Shown: one piece after another, positions 1 through 6,348 of the stretch | Layout: the number at the start of each line of letters is the position of its first letter | How positions within the stretch are numbered: the stretch's first letter is position 1 | DNA from: Clostridia bacterium | Lineage (GTDB): Bacteria; Bacillota; Clostridia; Oscillospirales; QAMX01 | NCBI GenBank assembly: GCA_024404415.1 | Contig: JAKSPX010000089.1 | Location: 1 to 6,685 of the forward strand | Direction of reading: 5' to 3' | Length of the DNA: 6,685 nucleotides | Position numbers and translations under genes: made by a program | Notes under the pieces: generated by a model | Told to the model about the DNA's origin: nothing | Seen by the model: the letters and a program-made list of their open reading frames with translations, nothing else | Databases searched by the model: none

Positions 1-1385
1 CCCCCCGTCGGATGCCCGCGGCGCCGATTGTACCGCACGTCGCCCACCACATCGTGTGCGATGCCGGCCATCGGCACGGCCTTGCCGGAGACGTCGCGGC
101 GTTCAAAGGCGTAATTTCCGTAGCCTTCGGGGATATCAAAGGTGTATTCTCTCACGCCGGAGACAGTTTCCGCCGTCGGGTTGAAGACACAGACCGCCTT
201 GCCTTCCTTGCCGGAGGCCATGATGTGGCGGAGGCACTCCTCCATTTCCTGTGTGGCGAGCGACAGGCAGGCGCCGTAGCGCGCCATGACCTGCTCAAAG
301 ACCTCGTCCACCGAGCAGCAGTCGAGGCTGTCGTGGGCGTGATTTTCCAGAACGTATTTCCACGCGCGGTCGACCGCCCACGCGGGATATTTCTTGCCGC
401 AGAGCCACGCCGCCGCGGCAAAGGGCTCCAGTTTGCGGGTCAGAAGATCCTCGGTTTCGTAATGGCGGAGCTTCTGGCGCGGATGGAGGGAGTTGGCGGA
501 TTCCAAAACCGATTCCTTGGTGGTCATCAGCTCGCCTTTGACGAGGTCGGGCGTGATGCCCTTTTCTTTATAATCCGCAAGCACCGCTTCCATGTATTCC
601 TCGGGGGTGCTCTGTCTGACTTCGATCTCGGGGAAAAGTTCCTCGATCTTCTTCATGACCTCGAAAAGCTCCTCTTCCGCCCAGGAGTGGTCGATACCGT
701 TGAGCCAGAGCATGTGCTTGCTTTCCGAGACGGCCATTCTGAGGGTGCGGATACGGTTGACGTGGTTCTTAAGGCCTTCTCTTTTATATTCCATGCCGTC
801 GATGGTCTCGGTATAGTCCTCGGTCTCCAGAGGCATGGCGGTCGCTTCGCCGTAGCCCGCGTTGGTGTGCATCATGTTGGCAATGGTGCCGTCCGGGGAC
901 TGCCAGGCAAAATAGCTCTTGGAGTGGTTCGGAACGCCGCGCCACGCGATGACGCCCTTGATATCAAAGCCCGCGAGGATCTGCGGAAGCTGGGAGGTAT
1001 GGCCGAATTCGTCGACCTCATAGGAAAAACGCATGGCGTTCCCCAGTTCCTCCGAAGCGCGGATGCCATACTGCAGGTTGCGGATCAGGCCCTCGCCCCC
1101 GACGAGGCCTTCCAGCGGCTGGGTATACCACGGGCCGGAGAGCAGGCGCTTTTCACCGACCAGCTTCATGACTCTTTCCTTCATCTCCGGCTTGGCTTCG
1201 ATGTAGTCGCCGATCATGGCGTACTGGCCGTCCAGAATGAAGCGGTAATCGGGCTGAGCCTCCATGATCTCCACCAGGCGGTCGCAAAGCTCGACAAGGC
1301 GGACGAGGTATTTTTCATGGCACTGGTACCATTCTCTGCCCCAGTGGGTATTGGATATGCCGTGATAGCTCTCTTTCTTTTCCAT
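1..1385 (-). CDS. Glycoside hydrolase family 38 alpha-mannosidase-type enzyme, N-terminal part (cut by left window edge)
   Basis: Family members remove alpha-linked mannose from oligosaccharides or glycoconjugates using a retaining, metal-dependent mechanism. About 461 residues are visible and no stop is reached; GH38 enzymes are usually 800-1000 residues, so the C-terminal beta-rich half lies off the left edge. Seen: HWGREWY at residues 14-20, in the place of the family's HWDREWY metal motif; VDEFGHTSQLPQIL at 124-137, whose D125 matches the nucleophile and metal ligand; and HAHDSLDCCSVDEV at 349-362, whose H351 matches the metal-binding His in the helical middle domain. No signal peptide or membrane segment is seen, so the enzyme is probably cytoplasmic and acts on imported sugars. 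The start is the ATG at 1383-1385, the only in-frame ATG near the ribosome binding site. The frame was checked codon by codon over several stretches and shows no break. Odd: the second metal ligand of the first motif is Gly16 instead of Asp. Family assignment is confident; substrate is inferred. Confidence 0.9.
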   Translation of the reverse strand, partial: MEKKESYHGISNTHWGREWYQCHEKYLVRLVELCDRLVEIMEAQPDYRFILDGQYAMIGDYIEAKPEMKERVMKLVGEKRLLSGPWYTQPLEGLVGGEGLIRNLQYGIRASEELGNAMRFSYEVDEFGHTSQLPQILAGFDIKGVIAWRGVPNHSKSYFAWQSPDGTIANMMHTNAGYGEATAMPLETEDYTETIDGMEYKREGLKNHVNRIRTLRMAVSESKHMLWLNGIDHSWAEEELFEVMKKIEELFPEIEVRQSTPEEYMEAVLADYKEKGITPDLVKGELMTTKESVLESANSLHPRQKLRHYETEDLLTRKLEPFAAAAWLCGKKYPAWAVDRAWKYVLENHAHDSLDCCSVDEVFEQVMARYGACLSLATQEMEECLRHIMASGKEGKAVCVFNPTAETVSGVREYTFDIPEGYGNYAFERRDVSGKAVPMAGIAHDVVGDVRYNRRRGHPTG

Positions 1386-1394
1386 TCATTTTCA

Positions 1395-1399
1395 CCTCC
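1395..1399 (-). promoter_or_regulatory. Ribosome binding site of the GH38 gene
   Basis: The minus strand reads GGAGG here. Two overlapping ATG codons follow. The one at 1387-1389 is 5 bases away but opens a different frame; the one at 1383-1385 is 9 bases away and opens the GH38 frame. Family similarity, not spacing, decides for the second. Confidence 0.75.
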
Positions 1400-1415
1400 G
1401 TTTTATTTTGACGGT

Positions 1416-1444
1416 ATTATACATCATTCTTCCGCGTGAGACAA
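1416..1444 (-). promoter_or_regulatory. Sigma-A type promoter of the GH38 gene
   Basis: On the minus strand, TTGTCT (1444-1439) and TATAAT (1421-1416) are separated by exactly 17 bases. The -10 box is a perfect consensus and the -35 box matches at 4 of 6 positions. The predicted transcript would start near 1409 and carry a leader of about 23 bases before the ATG at 1385. No clear operator palindrome was seen around it. Confidence 0.75.
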
Positions 1445-1476
1445 CACTTTTTCCTCTTCTCTTTTCCCGTTTTTTA

Positions 1477-1485
1477 TGGTAGAAT
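1477..1485 (+). promoter_or_regulatory. Possible extended -10 promoter of the yfcE-PHP-Nudix operon
   Basis: The plus strand reads TGGTAGAAT: a TGN extension directly before TAGAAT, which differs from TATAAT at one base. The -35 region about 17 bases upstream is only a T/C-rich stretch with no convincing TTGACA, which fits extended -10 promoters that need it less. The start codon at 1521 lies about 30 bases past the expected transcription start. It would be divergent from the GH38 promoter, with about 60 bases between the two -10 boxes. Confidence 0.45.
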
Positions 1486-1508
1486 ATCTTCACAGACACT
1501 CATGAAAG

Positions 1509-1514
1509 AAGGGA
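1509..1514 (+). promoter_or_regulatory. Ribosome binding site supporting the TTG start of yfcE
   Basis: AAGGGA lies 6 bases before the TTG at 1521. The only nearby ATG (1502-1504) is out of frame and upstream of this site, so the site supports the TTG start. Confidence 0.55.
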
Positions 1515-1520
1515 TTCCCC

Positions 1521-2066
1521 TTGAAACTCCTCATCGCCTCCGATATCCACGGCTCGGCGCATTTTGCGCGTCTGCTTGCCAAGCGCTACGAAGCCGAAGG
1601 CGCTTCCCGCCTCCTGCTTCTCGGCGACCTTCTCTACCACGGCCCGAGAAACGCCCTGCCGGAAGAATATTATCCCGCCGGCGTGGCCGCTATTCTCAAT
1701 GAACTCAAGGACGATATCCTCGCCGTGAAGGGAAACTGCGACAGCTCGGTCGATCAGGCCGTCCTCTCCTTCCCCATTGAAGCGCCTTACGCCGTGGTGT
1801 TTGACGGCGAGGCCACACTTTACCTCTCCCACGGCGACGTTTTCACGCCGGATTCCCCCCTCCCGCACAAAAAGGGCGACGTGCTCCTCACCGGCCACAC
1901 CCACGTTCCGCACGTCATCCGCAAGGATATGCTCTTCTTGAATCCCGGCTCGGTCTCCATCCCGAAGGGCGATTCCGACCACAGCTACCTCGTCTACGAA
2001 TCCGGCCTTTTCACCTTCAAAAAAATCGACGGCACCACCTATAACCAGGTGCCGCTCTGTGAATAA
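1521..2066 (+). CDS. yfcE: YfcE-type metallophosphodiesterase
   Basis: This is a cytoplasmic calcineurin-like phosphoesterase of the YfcE/MJ0936 group, which hydrolyses phosphodiester model substrates with two divalent metals (Mn preferred in E. coli YfcE); its natural substrate is not settled. At 181 residues it is close to E. coli YfcE (184). Metal and active-site residues are visible in family order: D8 and H10 in SDIHGS, D36 in LGDLLYHG, N72 in GNCD, H104 in SHGD, and H126/H128 in GHTHVP, followed by the typical NPGSVSIPKG (144-153). The start is a TTG: the resulting N-terminus MKLLIASDIHGS aligns with YfcE from its first residue, and no in-frame ATG fits. It is the first gene of a plus-strand operon; the next start is 20 bases past its stop. 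Family call is strong. The operon gives no specific substrate. Confidence 0.92.
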   Translation: MKLLIASDIHGSAHFARLLAKRYEAEGASRLLLLGDLLYHGPRNALPEEYYPAGVAAILNELKDDILAVKGNCDSSVDQAVLSFPIEAPYAVVFDGEATLYLSHGDVFTPDSPLPHKKGDVLLTGHTHVPHVIRKDMLFLNPGSVSIPKGDSDHSYLVYESGLFTFKKIDGTTYNQVPLCE

Positions 2067-2073
2067 TTGTGAT

Positions 2074-2079
2074 AGGAGA
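2074..2079 (+). promoter_or_regulatory. Ribosome binding site of the PHP-domain gene
   Basis: AGGAGA ends 8 bases before the ATG at 2087. An in-frame GTG at 2069 would lie upstream of this site and have no site of its own, so the ATG is the better start. Confidence 0.75.
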
Positions 2080-2086
2080 TTTTTCT

Positions 2087-3001
2087 ATGCGTATCGACCT
2101 CATTCCCTCCGGCGGCAAGTATTACCGTGCCAATCTGCACTGCCACACCACCGTTTCCGATGGCCAGTTCACGCCCGCGGAGATCAAGGCCATGTATAAG
2201 GAAAAGGGCTATTCCGTCATCGCCTACACCGACCACCGGAAAATGCTTGATCATTCCGACTTCAACGACGAGGATTTCCTCGCCCTGACCAGCTTCGAAA
2301 TGGATTTCACCGAGGATGACGCGCGCGACTTCCGCTACAAGAAGTGCTGCCACATCAACCTCATCTCCCCCGAAGCGCACAAAGAGCTGACCGAGCCCGC
2401 CCGCATCCCCTACGAGCCCTCCGCGATCAACGCCTACATCCGCTCCTTCAAGGCGAAGGGCTTCCTCGTCCACTACAATCACCCCGAGTGGTCGATGGAG
2501 GATCAGAACGACTACGACGCCTACGAGGGCTTCGACGGCATGGAGATCTACAACAATACCTGCTACGTCATGGGCTTCCACGAGGAAAACGCCATTGTCT
2601 ACGAGCGTATGCTCAAAAAGCACGGCAACCTCCACTGCCTGGCCACCGACGACAACCACGCCCTCATCCATTGCTTCGGCGGCTACACCATGATCAAGGC
2701 CCCCGAGCTTTCCTACGACGCGATCTTCAATGCCCTCAGGGAAGGCCACTTCTACGCCTCCTGGGGCGCCGCCATCGACGAGGTCTACGTTGAGGACGGC
2801 GAGCTGCATGTCACCACCCCCGGCGCGCGAGAGATCGCCTTCACCACCGGCGTCCGCTCCACTGCCCGCTTCAAGGCCGAAGGCAGCGAACCCCTGACCC
2901 ACGCCTCCTTCCCGATCAATCAGAACGATATCTTCATCAAGGCCGAAGTCATCGACTTCGACGGCAGACGTGCCTACACCAACGCGTATTTTGTGAAATA
3001 A
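2087..3001 (+). CDS. PHP-domain metallohydrolase (CehA/McbA-like)
   Basis: PHP proteins are phosphoesterases that bind two or three metals; relatives act on histidinol phosphate, nucleoside bisphosphates or small phosphodiesters. In this 304-residue protein the metal motifs appear in order: H18, H20 and D25 in LHCHTTVSDG; D49-H50 in YTDH; E71 in TSFEMDF; H89 in CCHINL; H132 in HYNHPEWS; and D189/H191 in ATDDNHA. The catalytic fold covers residues 15-225. The last ~65 residues form a beta-rich tail ending in DFDGRRAYTNAYFV, which resembles the C-terminal domain of the CehA/McbA-type PHP group. The ATG at 2087 is preferred over the in-frame GTG at 2069 because of the ribosome binding site. It sits between yfcE and a Nudix gene, so a role in breaking down phosphorylated or nucleotide-derived compounds is plausible. 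The exact substrate cannot be read from the sequence. Confidence 0.87.
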   Translation: MRIDLIPSGGKYYRANLHCHTTVSDGQFTPAEIKAMYKEKGYSVIAYTDHRKMLDHSDFNDEDFLALTSFEMDFTEDDARDFRYKKCCHINLISPEAHKELTEPARIPYEPSAINAYIRSFKAKGFLVHYNHPEWSMEDQNDYDAYEGFDGMEIYNNTCYVMGFHEENAIVYERMLKKHGNLHCLATDDNHALIHCFGGYTMIKAPELSYDAIFNALREGHFYASWGAAIDEVYVEDGELHVTTPGAREIAFTTGVRSTARFKAEGSEPLTHASFPINQNDIFIKAEVIDFDGRRAYTNAYFVK

Positions 3002-3009
3002 AGGCTTTT

Positions 3010-3486
3010 ATGGATATCTCTTTCAAAACCGAAAGCGGCAAATTCAATTATCGGGTATGCGCCATGATGCTCCATGACGGCAGGATCCTCGCCATGCACG
3101 ATGAACGCTCCCCCTATTACTATCTGCCGGGCGGCAGAGTGGCTATGGGTGAAACAGCGGAGCAAGCCGTCATCCGTGAGGTCGAAGAAGAGCTGGAGAT
3201 CGCCCCGAAGATCGTGCGTCCTCTATGGCTCAATCAGGCGTTTTTCACCGAGGATGTGGATCATCTCCGCTATCATGAGCTCTGCATCTATTTTCTCATG
3301 GATATTTCGGAAACCGATCTCCTTTCAAAGGGTGAAAAATTCGTTCTCACGGAAAGGCAGCATATCCACACCTTTGAATGGCTGGCGTTTGAGAGATTGA
3401 AGGACGAATACTTCTACCCTCAGTTCTTGAAAAAAGAGATATTCTGTCTCCCCGACACCTTTACCATACGCACGGAACATGAATAA
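3010..3486 (+). CDS. Nudix hydrolase
   Basis: Nudix enzymes cleave nucleoside diphosphates linked to another group (NTPs, ADP-ribose, NADH, nucleotide sugars) with Mg or Mn. The 158-residue size is typical of a single-domain member. The Nudix box occupies residues 42-64: G42, E48, then REVEEE (56-61) carrying the metal-binding glutamates E57, E60 and E61. The Gly near the end of the consensus is Glu63, a tolerated change. PGGRV before the box and the strand-rich region after it fit the fold. The ATG at 3010 follows an AAAGG site by 5 bases and lies 8 bases past the PHP stop, so the gene is very likely co-transcribed with yfcE and the PHP gene. By eye it is less GC-rich than the PHP gene before it. 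The substrate is unknown. The gene ends 13 bases before the palindromic repeat. Confidence 0.9.
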   Translation: MDISFKTESGKFNYRVCAMMLHDGRILAMHDERSPYYYLPGGRVAMGETAEQAVIREVEEELEIAPKIVRPLWLNQAFFTEDVDHLRYHELCIYFLMDISETDLLSKGEKFVLTERQHIHTFEWLAFERLKDEYFYPQFLKKEIFCLPDTFTIRTEHE

Positions 3487-3499
3487 GCAGTAAAAGAGC

Positions 3500-3623
3500 A
3501 AGCCCTCTCAGTCTCGTTCCGCGAGCCAGCTCCCCCAAGGGGGGAGCCTTCCGGGAAAGTTCATTTCGGGAAGGCTCTCCCTCCGGGAGAGCTGGCACGA
3601 CGAAGTCGTGACTGAGAGGGCTT
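3500..3623. repeat. 124-base nested palindromic repeat (MITE/REP-like)
   Basis: The ends AAGCCCTCTCAGTC (3500-3513) and GACTGAGAGGGCTT (3610-3623) are perfect 14-base inverted repeats. The whole element is an imperfect palindrome centred near 3561, with arms matching through GCCAGCTC, GAGCCTTCC and GGGAAA. Each arm also folds by itself into two hairpins. Left: CTCG/CGAG (3513-3525) and GCTCCCCC/GGGGGAGC (3529-3547). Right: GCTCTCCC/GGGAGAGC (3574-3592) and CACGAC/GTCGTG (3596-3610). Stem sequences differ between the arms yet pairing is kept. It carries no coding potential. It resembles short palindromic repeats that I recall as numerous in clostridial gut genomes, moved in trans by an unrelated transposase; the copy number here cannot be seen. 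Confidence 0.8.
3500..3623. terminator. Possible bidirectional terminator formed by the palindrome
   Basis: The palindrome lies between the convergent Nudix (ends 3486) and oxidoreductase (ends 3647) genes, and its stems are strong and GC-rich. T-tracts after it are weak on both strands (CTTCTAATTATTTATG on plus; TTGCTCTTTTACTG on minus), so classical intrinsic termination is only plausible. No other terminator was found for either operon. Confidence 0.4.
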
Positions 3624-3646
3624 CTAATTATTTATGAGTTGGTCTT

Positions 3647-4705
3647 TCAGAGAATGACCTCGTGGCCGGTCTTGGCGGATTCGTAAGCGCCCATGAGGAT
3701 CTTCATGAGTTCCACGCCGTCCTCGGCAGGCGAGCGGCATTCGATGCCGTCGGTCATGCAGGCGACGTAGTGGTCGATCTCTCTCTGGAAGAGGGCGAGG
3801 AAATCAAGCGACGGGTCGGCCTTCAGGGTGGTGTCGGTCATGTAACCGGAGGCGGTGGAGAAGAGGCGGACGTCATTGGTGACTTCCGCGCCACCCTTGG
3901 TGCCGTAAAGCAGGATGGCGTTGCGGTCCTCGGGCAGGTTGAGGTTGTAGCTGGTCTCGACGTTCATCGCCGCGCCGTTATCAAAGCGGACAAGTGCGGT
4001 GGCGGCGTCCTCGACGTCGTTGATCTCCTTTTCGGTGCGGCCGTAGGAGACGTAGCCCGCGCCGGTCTTGACGTTGGAGCGGTCGACCTTTTTGAAGGTC
4101 GCGGCATAGACGGAAACCGGCTTGGGATTGCCCATGCAGTAGCGCGCGAAGTCGATGAGGTGCACGCCGAGGTCGATCAGCGGGCCGCCGCCGGAGCGGG
4201 CACTGTCGCAGAACCAGCCGCCGGGGTTGCCGTTGCGGCGGAGATAGTCGACCTTGGAATAGTAGATCTCGCCGAAATAATCGTCCTTGATGAAATCCTG
4301 AAGGATATTCATGTCGTTGCCGTAGCGGCGGACAAAACCGATCATGAGGAGCTTGCCGCTTTCCTCGGCGGCCTTCTTCATGGCCTCGGCTTCCGCGACC
4401 GTCATGGCCATCGGCTTTTCGCAGAGGACGTTCTTGCCCGCCTTGAGCGCCGCGATGGTGCAGGAGGCGTGCGCCACGTTCCAGGTGCAGACGCTGACGG
4501 CGTCCAGCTCGGGAAGGGCCGCCATCATGTCGTTGACGTCGGTATAGAGGCGGGTGACGCCGTGCAGTTCGCCCTGCTGCTTTAATCTCTCTTCATTGAT
4601 GTCGCAGAAAGCATAAAGCTCCACGTTGGGATTTTTCTTGTAGCCCGCGATGTGGCACTGAGCGATGCCGCCCACGCCGATGACGCCTACTTTTAACTTT
4701 GCCAT
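3647..4705 (-). CDS. Gfo/Idh/MocA family NAD(P)-dependent oxidoreductase
   Basis: Members reversibly oxidise hydroxyl groups of sugars, sugar derivatives and cyclitols (for example inositol 2-dehydrogenase, glucose-fructose oxidoreductase). The length of 352 residues is typical. The N-terminal Rossmann domain (1-~125) carries the dinucleotide-binding GVIGVGGIA (7-15), with D35 at the end of the second strand suggesting NAD over NADP. CEKPM (95-99) holds the catalytic Lys97. The C-terminal alpha/beta domain contains GGGPLIDLGVHLID (172-185), whose D178 and H182 match the family's catalytic D-x-x-x-H pair. The ATG at 4705 follows an AAGGAGA site by 8 bases, and that site overlaps the stop of the upstream fusion gene, so the two are surely co-transcribed. 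The close pairing with a creatininase-family hydrolase suggests that one enzyme makes the other's substrate. The substrate is not identifiable from motifs; an inositol or keto-sugar is inference. Confidence 0.9.
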   Translation of the reverse strand: MAKLKVGVIGVGGIAQCHIAGYKKNPNVELYAFCDINEERLKQQGELHGVTRLYTDVNDMMAALPELDAVSVCTWNVAHASCTIAALKAGKNVLCEKPMAMTVAEAEAMKKAAEESGKLLMIGFVRRYGNDMNILQDFIKDDYFGEIYYSKVDYLRRNGNPGGWFCDSARSGGGPLIDLGVHLIDFARYCMGNPKPVSVYAATFKKVDRSNVKTGAGYVSYGRTEKEINDVEDAATALVRFDNGAAMNVETSYNLNLPEDRNAILLYGTKGGAEVTNDVRLFSTASGYMTDTTLKADPSLDFLALFQREIDHYVACMTDGIECRSPAEDGVELMKILMGAYESAKTGHEVIL

Positions 4706-4713
4706 AATTTGAA

Positions 4714-4720
4714 TCTCCTT
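4714..4720 (-). promoter_or_regulatory. Ribosome binding site of the oxidoreductase, overlapping the upstream stop
   Basis: The minus strand reads AAGGAGA from 4720 to 4714, 8 bases before the ATG at 4705. Its first base is the last base of the fusion gene's TAA stop (4722-4720). This arrangement favours translational coupling of the two genes. Confidence 0.75.
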
Positions 4721-6312
4721 TATTTCAATTCTTTGAGTGCGTCCTCTACCTGGAAGACGACGCTCATAATGCCGTTTTCAATGTATTTTCTGCCGCGCTC
4801 GGCGGTGGAATTTCTGGGATCGCCCACAACGGTGCCTTCCTTATTGGCCTTGCCGATGTAGGTCGCGCCGTCGGTGATGCCCCAGTCGGTGTTCTTAAGC
4901 GGGATCTCCTTGGGCGGAAGCTTGGAAAGATCGACGCTGTTTGTGAGATACATCATGATGGAGGTCTCGAGCACCGTGGCGTGGCCCATGTTGAGCGCGT
5001 CCTTGCGGTTGAGCGGCCCGAGGAACTGCGGCACGATGACCTTCGTCTGTTTGCTCTCCCCGTTGAACTGGCGCATCAGGCGGTCAAGCGAACCGTTCTG
5101 CCCGTCCGCGCCGTGGCCGTTGACCAGAACGATGAGCTTGAATCCCTGCTTTTCGAGCATACGGATGTATTCGCCGACCGTTGCCGCGAAGATCTCCTCA
5201 CGGGCGTAAAGGGACGGGATACTGTTCTTCGGGAAATCCTGCCCGATGATGTATTCGTCGCCCTCAAAGCCGATGTTTTTGAGGATATCCGGCGTGCGGG
5301 CGCGCTCGGTGCCGAAAAACAAGGTCGGGAGCAGAACGCCGACGCCTAATTTCTTCACCGCGCCTTCCGCAACGGCCGCCGCCTGCAATGCGTCGGTACC
5401 GAAGGGCATCGCCGGGCCGTGCCACTCGAGCGGGCCGATGGGCAGGAAAGCCACCGGGCACTTATCTCTCGCGGCGACGATCTCGTCGGGACGCATGAGT
5501 TCGTATTTATACTGTCTGCCCTGACCGAGATACATGATGTTCACGCGGCCAAAAGAGGCAAACGGTGCTTCAAAAATATGGACCTTTTTGAATTGCGGCT
5601 TGATCTTATCCCTGATGATGCCTTCGCCGCAGGCGACAAGGTCTTCGAGAAGGTCGATTTCCAGCTCCTCATGGCCGCCGCACATAATATCGAAAGCGCC
5701 CTCATCTCTCAGCTTCTGCGCTTTTCTCACGCCGCGGAGCCATTTTGCGATGACGGCCTTGCGGTCGTCGCCCGGCATCATGACCAGTTCGAGGTGCTGA
5801 TGGTTGTCTCCCGAGAAAAGCACCTTGTCCTCGCGGTCGAGAATATCAATGCATCCGGCAGTGTGGCCGGGGCAGGAGAAGACCTCCAGCTTTTTGTCGC
5901 CGAGATCAAAAACGTACCCGTCCCCAATGGGCAGGAATTCCGGCTTGCCGTCCTCGGTCATATCCGCCGGGTCAAAAAGCGAAGCCGTTTCCGGGTAGGT
6001 CGCGTGGATACGTGAGGCGTAATTGAGGCGTGAATCCAGGTTGGCGCCCGCCGCCATCTTCACGTCGTTTCTGTGGACATAGACATTCGGGAACTGATGG
6101 GTGCCGCCCGCGTGGTCGCCATGGCCGTGGGTCAGAACGACGTCGTAGGGCGTGGAGAGAAGCTCCTCCACCAGACCTTTGAAATCGCCGACGCCGGTGC
6201 CGGTGTCGATGACAAGGCCGCGCTCACTGCCCTTCACGACGTACATGGTGCCGAGGTTGAATTCCTCCACGCGCCATACGCCGGGCTTGATCTCTTTCAC
6301 GGGGTAATTCAC
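4720..6312 (-). CDS. Metallo-beta-lactamase-fold / creatininase-family fusion hydrolase
   Basis: One 530-residue frame joins two metal hydrolases that normally occur as separate proteins of about 220-260 residues. Residues 1-~245 are a metallo-beta-lactamase fold with the full dinuclear metal set: HGHGDH (H62, H64, D66, H67), H150 in GHTAG, D169 in SGDN and H214 in GGHEE. After a linker, residues ~270-530 are a creatininase-family amidohydrolase (creatininase, MftE, ArfB, and I believe some keto-inositol hydrolases). The ligands E296 and H298 in GPLEWHGP, D307 in FGTDA and H400 in VNGHG are present, as are H444 and E449 in GHATVLETS. No signal peptide or membrane segment is seen. Both active sites look intact, so the protein could carry out two hydrolytic steps. 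The oxidoreductase follows after 14 bases. The GTG start at 6312 is the earliest in-frame start (an in-frame TGA lies just upstream), but the ribosome binding site better fits an out-of-frame ATG at 6322. Substrates are unknown. Confidence 0.87.
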   Translation of the reverse strand: MNYPVKEIKPGVWRVEEFNLGTMYVVKGSERGLVIDTGTGVGDFKGLVEELLSTPYDVVLTHGHGDHAGGTHQFPNVYVHRNDVKMAAGANLDSRLNYASRIHATYPETASLFDPADMTEDGKPEFLPIGDGYVFDLGDKKLEVFSCPGHTAGCIDILDREDKVLFSGDNHQHLELVMMPGDDRKAVIAKWLRGVRKAQKLRDEGAFDIMCGGHEELEIDLLEDLVACGEGIIRDKIKPQFKKVHIFEAPFASFGRVNIMYLGQGRQYKYELMRPDEIVAARDKCPVAFLPIGPLEWHGPAMPFGTDALQAAAVAEGAVKKLGVGVLLPTLFFGTERARTPDILKNIGFEGDEYIIGQDFPKNSIPSLYAREEIFAATVGEYIRMLEKQGFKLIVLVNGHGADGQNGSLDRLMRQFNGESKQTKVIVPQFLGPLNRKDALNMGHATVLETSIMMYLTNSVDLSKLPPKEIPLKNTDWGITDGATYIGKANKEGTVVGDPRNSTAERGRKYIENGIMSVVFQVEDALKELK

Positions 6313-6336
6313 TTTTTTTCATGGCTGACCTTCCTT
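6312..6336 (-). promoter_or_regulatory. Start region of the fusion gene: ribosome binding site, out-of-frame ATG and seven-A run
   Basis: The minus strand carries AAGGAAGG (6336-6329), then 6 bases, then ATG (6322-6320), a run of seven A (6319-6313), and GTG (6312-6310). The ATG has ideal spacing but opens a frame that stops after 32 codons. The GTG opens the fusion frame but lies 16 bases from the site. With six A instead of seven, the ATG would be in frame and the protein would start MKKVNYP. Either the GTG is used, or the run is a slippage site or a sequence error. Confidence 0.6.
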
Positions 6337-6348
6337 ATATATGATATT

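Noticed and set aside
1387..1389. ATG closest to the GH38 ribosome binding site
   Set aside because: It opens a frame different from the GH38 coding frame; the overlapping ATG at 1383-1385 opens the right one with acceptable 9-base spacing.
12..1439. 475-codon open frame on the plus strand
   Set aside because: It is antisense to the GH38 frame, whose catalytic motifs are clear on the minus strand. Its His/Val/Gly/Asp-rich composition is that of a shadow frame in GC-rich DNA, and it has no matching family motif.
2069..2086. In-frame GTG giving a PHP protein six residues longer
   Set aside because: The ribosome binding site AGGAGA lies inside this stretch and is spaced correctly for the ATG at 2087, and the family N-terminus fits that ATG.
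2039..2902. 287-codon open frame on the minus strand
   Set aside because: It is antisense to the PHP gene, is Gly/Val-rich with no domain pattern, and also overlaps the end of yfcE.
3500..3623. Possible CRISPR unit or riboswitch in the gap between convergent genes
   Set aside because: There is a single palindrome with no repeated unit and spacer series, and it lies downstream of both flanking genes, not in a 5' leader. A palindromic repeat or terminator explains it better.
3662..4585. 307-codon open frame on the plus strand
   Set aside because: It is antisense to the oxidoreductase, shows a Val/Gly/Asp/Ala-rich shadow composition, and has no recognisable motif.
5419..6015. 198-codon open frame on the plus strand
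   Set aside because: It is antisense to the fusion gene, whose metal motifs are all on the minus strand.
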